This document shows, piece after piece, positions 6,535 to 10,554 of a stretch of DNA of 10,554 bases. Numbering within the stretch: the stretch's first letter is position 1; each line of letters starts with the position of its first letter. A program made the position numbers and the translations under genes. Where the stretch lies: contig JALHEL010000029.1 of the NCBI GenBank assembly GCA_022837205.1, positions 1 to 10,554 of the forward strand, in the 5' to 3' direction. The notes beneath the pieces were generated by a model, which was not told the origin of the DNA, ran no database searches, and saw only the letters and a list, made by a program, of their open reading frames with translations. Origin of the DNA: Leptolinea sp. GTDB taxonomy: Bacteria; Chloroflexota; Anaerolineae; Anaerolineales; Anaerolineaceae.

Positions 6535-9042
6535 ATGGCAGGAATAGATCGATTTACACAAAGAGCGAGGCGGGTATTAAGTCTTGCTCATCAAGAAGCT
6601 GATAAAAATAACGAAACGATAATCGGAACGGAACATCTTCTGATAGGGCTCTTATTGGTTGAAGGCTCTACCGCCGGGAAAGTTTTGCAGGATTTGGATG
6701 TAAGCGCAGATCGGGTACGGGAAGCCTTATCCAAGATGGAGCCGAAGACTGAAATACTTGGAATTCCTGAAGCGGGACAGGAAGAGGCATTATCCGCCGA
6801 AGTTCAGGATATTTTAAAGCGTGCGGTAATTCAAGCCTCTAAAAATGGACAGGTTTATGTCAGTACGGAGCATTTATTACTCAGTTTAATTGAGACCGAA
6901 AATTCACGGGCGGTTGCGGTGTTAAAAAGGCTCGGCATCAGTCCCGAACAGATTCGTAAGCAGCTGAAAAGGGTGTTGGAAGAAGGGAATTCTGCACCGG
7001 CATCCAATTCGACAGAGGAAGTAAAACCGAAACCGGTAAAGAAACAAAGGACGGATAAAACGACTTCAAATTCACCGTTAATCGATCAGTTGGCAACCGA
7101 TTTAACCGCAAAAGCCGCGGCGGGGAAACTGGATCCGGTTGTCGGCAGAGAAACCGAAATTGCTCGGGTTATCCAAGTCCTTGCCAGGCGAACGAAAAAT
7201 AACCCGGCATTGGTCGGAGAACCGGGTGTCGGTAAAACCGCGATTGTGGAGGGTTTAGCCCAGGCGATCGTGGAAGGAAACGTTCCGGCGCAATTACTGA
7301 ACAAGCGGGTATTGCAGTTGGATGTCGGTTCTATGGTTGCCGGCACAATGTATCGCGGGCAATTTGAAGATCGAATGAAGCGGGTAATTGAAGAATTAAA
7401 AAATACCAAAGCGATATTGTTTATCGATGAAATTCATATGTTGGTCGGAGCCGGATCTTCCGGTTCTGCGGTCGACGCTGCGAATATATTGAAACCGGCG
7501 TTATCCCGCGGAGAAGTTCAGGTGGTCGGTGCGACAACATCCGACGAATATCGGAAAAACATCGAAAGTGATGCGGCGTTGGCGAGGCGTTTCCAACAAA
7601 TCCTGGTCAATGAACCGACACCCGAAGAAACGATTCAAATCTTGAAAGGATTACGCCCGCGGTATGAGGAGCATCATCATTTGAATATTTCGGACGAAGC
7701 TTTGGAAGCGGCGGTCAAATTATCCGTACGTTATGTTTCCGAACGCTTTTTACCGGATAAAGCAATTGATTTGATTGATGAAGCTTCTTCAAGAGTCCGC
7801 ATGTATAAAAATCCTTCCACGGCACTCACCGACGATTATATGGCTGAGCTGCGCAAAACCAGAAAGGACGGATTGCTGGCGATCGAACAAGGCGATGCCG
7901 ATTTGGCAGCGTCGCTCTATGAAAGAGGTCTTGTATTGGAAGATCGGATCGAAGAAGCCAGTAAGATCTGGAATCGGGAAGAGGCACCGGTCGTAACCGC
8001 CGAAGATATCGCGGAAATTGTTTCCATGTGGACGGGGATTCCGGTTATGCAAATGGCGGAAGAAGAATCCGAGCGCTTGCTGCGTATGGAAGAAGAGCTT
8101 GGTAAGATGATTATCGGGCAAAACGAAGCGATATCGGAAATTTCACATGCGATACGACGATCACGCTCCGGTCTGAAGGATTCAAATCGACCGATCGGTT
8201 CGTTCTTGTTCCTGGGACCGACGGGTGTCGGCAAAACGGAACTGACGAAAGCACTGGCAAAATATCTTTTCGGCAGCGAAGAAGCGATGATCCAATTGGA
8301 TATGTCCGAATTTATGGAAAGGCATACCGTTAGCCGGTTGACAGGAGCGCCTCCGGGATATGTCGGTTATGAAGAAGCCGGACAACTTACGGAAGCTATT
8401 CGCAGACATCCATATTCCATTGTGGTTTTTGACGAAATCGACAAAGCGAATCCGGAAGTGTTGAATATGCTGTTGCAAATTATGGAAGAGGGACACCTTT
8501 CGGATGCTCGCGGGAAGAAGGTCGACTTCCGGAATACGATCATTGTCATGACATCCAACATCGGTGCGGATGTCATCCGGCGCCAGAATAATTTCGGCTT
8601 CAATCTGATCGAAGGAAAAGATGAGGAAGAGCAGGAAAGCTATGAAGAGATGCGGAAAAAGCTGATGGATCAGCTGAAAAAATCTTTCCGCCCCGAATTC
8701 CTCAACCGTCTGGACAACATTGTTGTCTTCCGAATGTTGAATTTGGAAGATATGCAGCAGATTACGGAGATCGAAATCGGCAAAGTGAACCAAAGATTAG
8801 CCGATAAACAGATTACTTTGACTGTCAGCGAAAGCGCCTTGGAAAAATTAACCCGGGATGGTTTCGATCCCGAAATGGGTGCCCGTCCGCTGCGCAGAGT
8901 GATTCAGCAACAAATCGAAGATCCGTTATCCGATGCGTTATTGGCAAGAGAATTTTCAAACGGAGACCAAGTATTGATTACTTTGGATGACAAAAACGAA
9001 ATTGCTTTTCGGAAGGTTGAACCGCAAAGAGAAGAATTGTAA
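6535..9042 (+). CDS. clpC: ATP-dependent Clp protease ATP-binding subunit ClpC
   Basis: This is an 835-residue AAA+ unfoldase that threads substrates into the ClpP peptidase in the cytoplasm. Two Clp N-domain repeats span about 4-70 and 80-145. They are followed by a Lys/Pro-rich linker of about 30 residues. D1 has Walker A GEPGVGKT (228-235), pore loop AGTMYRGQF, Walker B AILFIDEIH (293-301) and the arginine-finger region ALARRFQQ. A short coiled-coil middle region (about 433-480) takes the place of the UVR segment that marks ClpC, distinguishing it from ClpA and from ClpB with its long M-domain. D2 has GPTGVGKT (561-568), pore loop GYVG, IVVFDEID (629-636) and FRPEFLNR. NNFGFN (685-690) is the expected ClpP-docking loop. 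The C-terminal D2-small domain is complete. No mcsA, mcsB or ctsR is adjacent. The gene appears monocistronic because a terminator follows. Confidence 0.97.
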   Translation: MAGIDRFTQRARRVLSLAHQEADKNNETIIGTEHLLIGLLLVEGSTAGKVLQDLDVSADRVREALSKMEPKTEILGIPEAGQEEALSAEVQDILKRAVIQASKNGQVYVSTEHLLLSLIETENSRAVAVLKRLGISPEQIRKQLKRVLEEGNSAPASNSTEEVKPKPVKKQRTDKTTSNSPLIDQLATDLTAKAAAGKLDPVVGRETEIARVIQVLARRTKNNPALVGEPGVGKTAIVEGLAQAIVEGNVPAQLLNKRVLQLDVGSMVAGTMYRGQFEDRMKRVIEELKNTKAILFIDEIHMLVGAGSSGSAVDAANILKPALSRGEVQVVGATTSDEYRKNIESDAALARRFQQILVNEPTPEETIQILKGLRPRYEEHHHLNISDEALEAAVKLSVRYVSERFLPDKAIDLIDEASSRVRMYKNPSTALTDDYMAELRKTRKDGLLAIEQGDADLAASLYERGLVLEDRIEEASKIWNREEAPVVTAEDIAEIVSMWTGIPVMQMAEEESERLLRMEEELGKMIIGQNEAISEISHAIRRSRSGLKDSNRPIGSFLFLGPTGVGKTELTKALAKYLFGSEEAMIQLDMSEFMERHTVSRLTGAPPGYVGYEEAGQLTEAIRRHPYSIVVFDEIDKANPEVLNMLLQIMEEGHLSDARGKKVDFRNTIIVMTSNIGADVIRRQNNFGFNLIEGKDEEEQESYEEMRKKLMDQLKKSFRPEFLNRLDNIVVFRMLNLEDMQQITEIEIGKVNQRLADKQITLTVSESALEKLTRDGFDPEMGARPLRRVIQQQIEDPLSDALLAREFSNGDQVLITLDDKNEIAFRKVEPQREEL

Positions 9043-9093
9043 TCTGAAAACGCTGCAAATGAGATAAAATTTTGCAGATGGCTGCTAAAATGC

Positions 9094-9145
9094 ACCGCAC
9101 CCCCAACCGAGATAAAAGACAACGGCACGGGGTGCGGTTTTTTTT
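9094..9145 (+). terminator. Rho-independent terminator of clpC
   Basis: A perfect 10-bp stem ACCGCACCCC (9094-9103) / GGGGTGCGGT (9129-9138) is followed by eight T residues (9138-9145). The loop is long, about 25 nt, with a possible inner CCG/CGG pairing. It sits 51 bp after the clpC stop. In the minus direction only a short T4 run follows the stem, so it would serve the convergent lipoprotein gene weakly at best. Confidence 0.88.
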
Positions 9146-9166
9146 ATGTAATATCGATTTTCGAAT

Positions 9167-9673
9167 TTATTCTGCCGGATATCCGTTGACAACGATTTCC
9201 AAATAAACCGTTTCTCCGAAGGAACGATTCCGATTGTTAAACGGTTTCCAAATTGATCGATATGTCCCAGGTTCTTTCGGAGCGGTAAATTCTACCGAAA
9301 ATTTCCCTTTTTTCCCGACTTCCACATGCGGAATCGGAACGGAATCGGGCGCACCCATCTGTTCACCCGAAACAAACCGTAACCGATAGCCGTCAATCCA
9401 GTTACAGCTCCCGTTATTCATCACTTCCCATTCTTTCAGAAATTTTTGTCCGGGTTCCACATAAGTGCCGTCCGGATAATTGACATCATCAACGTAGTAA
9501 AAATTATCGATGCAATCCGGTTCATTTTGGATAATAACTTTGGTGGCAACGATCCGAGTCGGCAAAGGAGCCGTGTATACAGGTGCGGGGATTGCCGTAG
9601 GATTGTTTGTGCACCCGGAAAGTACAAACAATAATAAAGAAGAAAAAAGAAGAATGCAGCGTTTCTGTATCAT
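9167..9673 (-). CDS. Lipoprotein with NBR1-type Ig-like domain
   Basis: This is a 168-residue predicted lipoprotein. The N-terminus has a basic start (QKR), a hydrophobic core and the lipobox L18-S19-G20-C21, so the mature protein should be lipid-anchored at C21. A Pro/Thr-rich linker follows to about residue 45. From about 55 to the end is one Ig-like domain of the 'next to BRCA1' type (PF16158): YPDGTYVEPGQKFLKEWEV, then NNGSCNW, GYRLRFVSGEQMG, and FTAPKEPGTYRSIW ending in FGETVYLEIVV. Such domains are frequent in Anaerolineae exported proteins as I recall, and probably mediate protein-protein or carbohydrate contacts. No catalytic domain is present and the partner is unknown. It starts 9 bp after the surE stop, with GGCGG just before the ATG, so it is probably translated by coupling with surE. 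Confidence 0.88.
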   Translation of the reverse strand: MIQKRCILLFSSLLLFVLSGCTNNPTAIPAPVYTAPLPTRIVATKVIIQNEPDCIDNFYYVDDVNYPDGTYVEPGQKFLKEWEVMNNGSCNWIDGYRLRFVSGEQMGAPDSVPIPHVEVGKKGKFSVEFTAPKEPGTYRSIWKPFNNRNRSFGETVYLEIVVNGYPAE

Positions 9674-9682
9674 GCCGCCGAT

Positions 9683-10462
9683 TTATTTCCATTCCCATTG
9701 CTGAAGAGACGGAATTAGCTGTTCGGCGGTCAAATCCAGTTGCAGGGGAGTGATACTGATATTCCCGCGGGCAAGCTCGCCGCAATCCGTTCCTTCCTCT
9801 TCGTCCCCGTACGGGGGATCTCCTCCAAACCAATAATACGGTTTTCCAAAAGGATCGACTTGGCGGATCAATTCATCCCGATAATATCGGGAGCCTTCCC
9901 GTGTGATGACATAGTCCGGATTCGGCTTTTTTACTTTATAAGGGAGATTGACATTCAAAATCGTAAAAGGCGGTAATTCATGTTGTAAAAAAGTTCGAAC
10001 AACCGTTAAGATCATCGGTTCCGTCTCGGAAAAATCGATCTCCTTTATTTTAATGCCGCCGGCATCCAGCGAAAAAGCGATTCCTTTCATATTCCAGATT
10101 GTTGATTCCAATGCGCTGGTGACAGTTCCGGAATATGTAATATCCCGGCTCACGTTCGAAGTGGGGTTAATTCCGGAGAGCACCAAATCAATCTTCTTAT
10201 CCAAAAAACCCAACCCCGCCAGTGCGACACAATCCGACGGCCCCCCGTCGGTGGCATAAGCCGGAATGTCCAGAGGAAAAGAAACCGGGTCTACCCTCAG
10301 CGGGCGCCCCAGTGCTTTTTGATGCCCGGAAGCAGACCAGTTCTTATCGGGGGCTATGACGGAAACATTTCCGATTTTCATAGCGGTTGAAGCCAAGGCC
10401 AGAATCCCCGGCGCAAAAATTCCGTCATCATTCGTTACAACAATTTCCAAAGGTTTTTGCAT
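9683..10462 (-). CDS. surE: 5'-nucleotidase SurE
   Basis: This is a 259-residue cytosolic metal-dependent phosphatase that removes phosphate from nucleoside 5'- (and 3'-) monophosphates. VTNDDGIFAPG gives the metal ligands D12 and D13. NWSASGHQ supplies S43, GGPSDCVAL matches the usual G-T-P-x-D-C-V block, and SGIN (96-99) supplies the metal-binding Asn. TYSGTVTSALE and GTDCGELARGNISITPL are also characteristic. The stretch after SGIN reads PTSNVSRD instead of the common G-x-N-x-G, a mild departure near the active site. Length is typical. GAGGA lies 4 nt before the ATG. A TAGAAT at 10502 down to 10497 could be the -10 box, but no good -35 is seen. The gene leads a two-gene operon with the lipoprotein and converges on clpC. 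Confidence 0.95.
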   Translation of the reverse strand: MQKPLEIVVTNDDGIFAPGILALASTAMKIGNVSVIAPDKNWSASGHQKALGRPLRVDPVSFPLDIPAYATDGGPSDCVALAGLGFLDKKIDLVLSGINPTSNVSRDITYSGTVTSALESTIWNMKGIAFSLDAGGIKIKEIDFSETEPMILTVVRTFLQHELPPFTILNVNLPYKVKKPNPDYVITREGSRYYRDELIRQVDPFGKPYYWFGGDPPYGDEEEGTDCGELARGNISITPLQLDLTAEQLIPSLQQWEWK

Positions 10463-10554
10463 TAAATCCTCAATTGATCTAAAAGAATCTATTACTATTC
10501 TACCAACAGCTCGAAGCTTTTTGGCTTGAAAATGAATCGGTGTTTGAAAAAAAA
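10463..10554. other. Upstream region of surE to the window edge
   Basis: These 92 bp hold the surE Shine-Dalgarno GAGGA (10471 down to 10467, minus strand) and a weak -10-like TAGAAT (10502 down to 10497). The AT-rich remainder shows no further gene, repeat or hairpin that I can support. The neighbour on the right lies outside the window. Confidence 0.4.

Noticed and set aside
8182..8793. 203-codon open frame antisense to clpC
   Set aside because: It lies wholly opposite the conserved D2 domain of ClpC. Its translation is rich in Phe, His, Ile and Arg, as expected from the reverse of a Glu/Lys/Asp-rich frame, and it has no ribosome binding site or recognisable domain.
9054..9076. TGCAAA/TTTGCA inverted repeat just after clpC
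   Set aside because: The 6-bp arms with an 11-nt loop are weak, and the much stronger terminator 20 bp downstream explains the region.
1..10554. A novel defence, mobile or CRISPR system
   Set aside because: There are no regular repeats with spacers, no transposase, integrase, nuclease or toxin-antitoxin motifs, and no abrupt change in base composition. The genes read as chromosomal housekeeping and envelope functions.

Overview
The window looks like a chromosomal stretch from a moderately AT-rich bacterium, most likely a member of the Chloroflexota, class Anaerolineae. The clues are a lipoprotein with an NBR1-type Ig-like domain, a GT-C membrane glycosyltransferase of the 'HPDE' type, and a type III L-asparaginase. 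This placement is an inference from gene families as I know them; no marker gene was compared. No rRNA, tRNA, CRISPR array, insertion sequence, phage gene or obvious transferred island is visible.

Layout. (1) 1-1932, minus strand: a RimI-like GNAT acetyltransferase overlaps by 4 bp (ATGA) a large GT-C glycosyltransferase that runs off the left edge. (2) 1933-2024: a short divergent promoter region. (3) 2025-3684, plus strand: a metallo-beta-lactamase-fold hydrolase is translationally coupled to an EamA/DMT transporter. (4) 3813-5276, plus: a polytopic membrane protein of GT-C/YfhO-like appearance, with a well-spaced promoter placed so that the mRNA would begin at about the ATG. (5) 5346-6365, plus: a type III (Rhizobium etli type) L-asparaginase with a strong Shine-Dalgarno. 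(6) 6535-9042, plus: ClpC, complete from N-domain to the C-terminal D2-small domain, followed by a rho-independent terminator at 9094-9145. (7) 9167-10462, minus and convergent with clpC: SurE followed 9 bp later by the NBR1-like Ig lipoprotein.

How it fits together. Most of this is housekeeping or envelope biology: protein quality control (ClpC), nucleotide salvage or stationary-phase survival (SurE), asparagine use, metabolite export (EamA) and surface glycan or lipid-linked sugar transfer (two GT-C-like proteins). I do not see a new defence or mobile system. The least ordinary signal is in gene starts. The hydrolase, the GT-C-like gene and perhaps the acetyltransferase have a -10-like box 6-8 nt before the ATG and no Shine-Dalgarno, which suggests leaderless mRNAs. 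clpC shows the same spacing in front of a two-codon mini-ORF that ends 3 nt before its own start. Asparaginase and SurE instead have clear Shine-Dalgarno sequences. All gaps between genes are under 300 bp.
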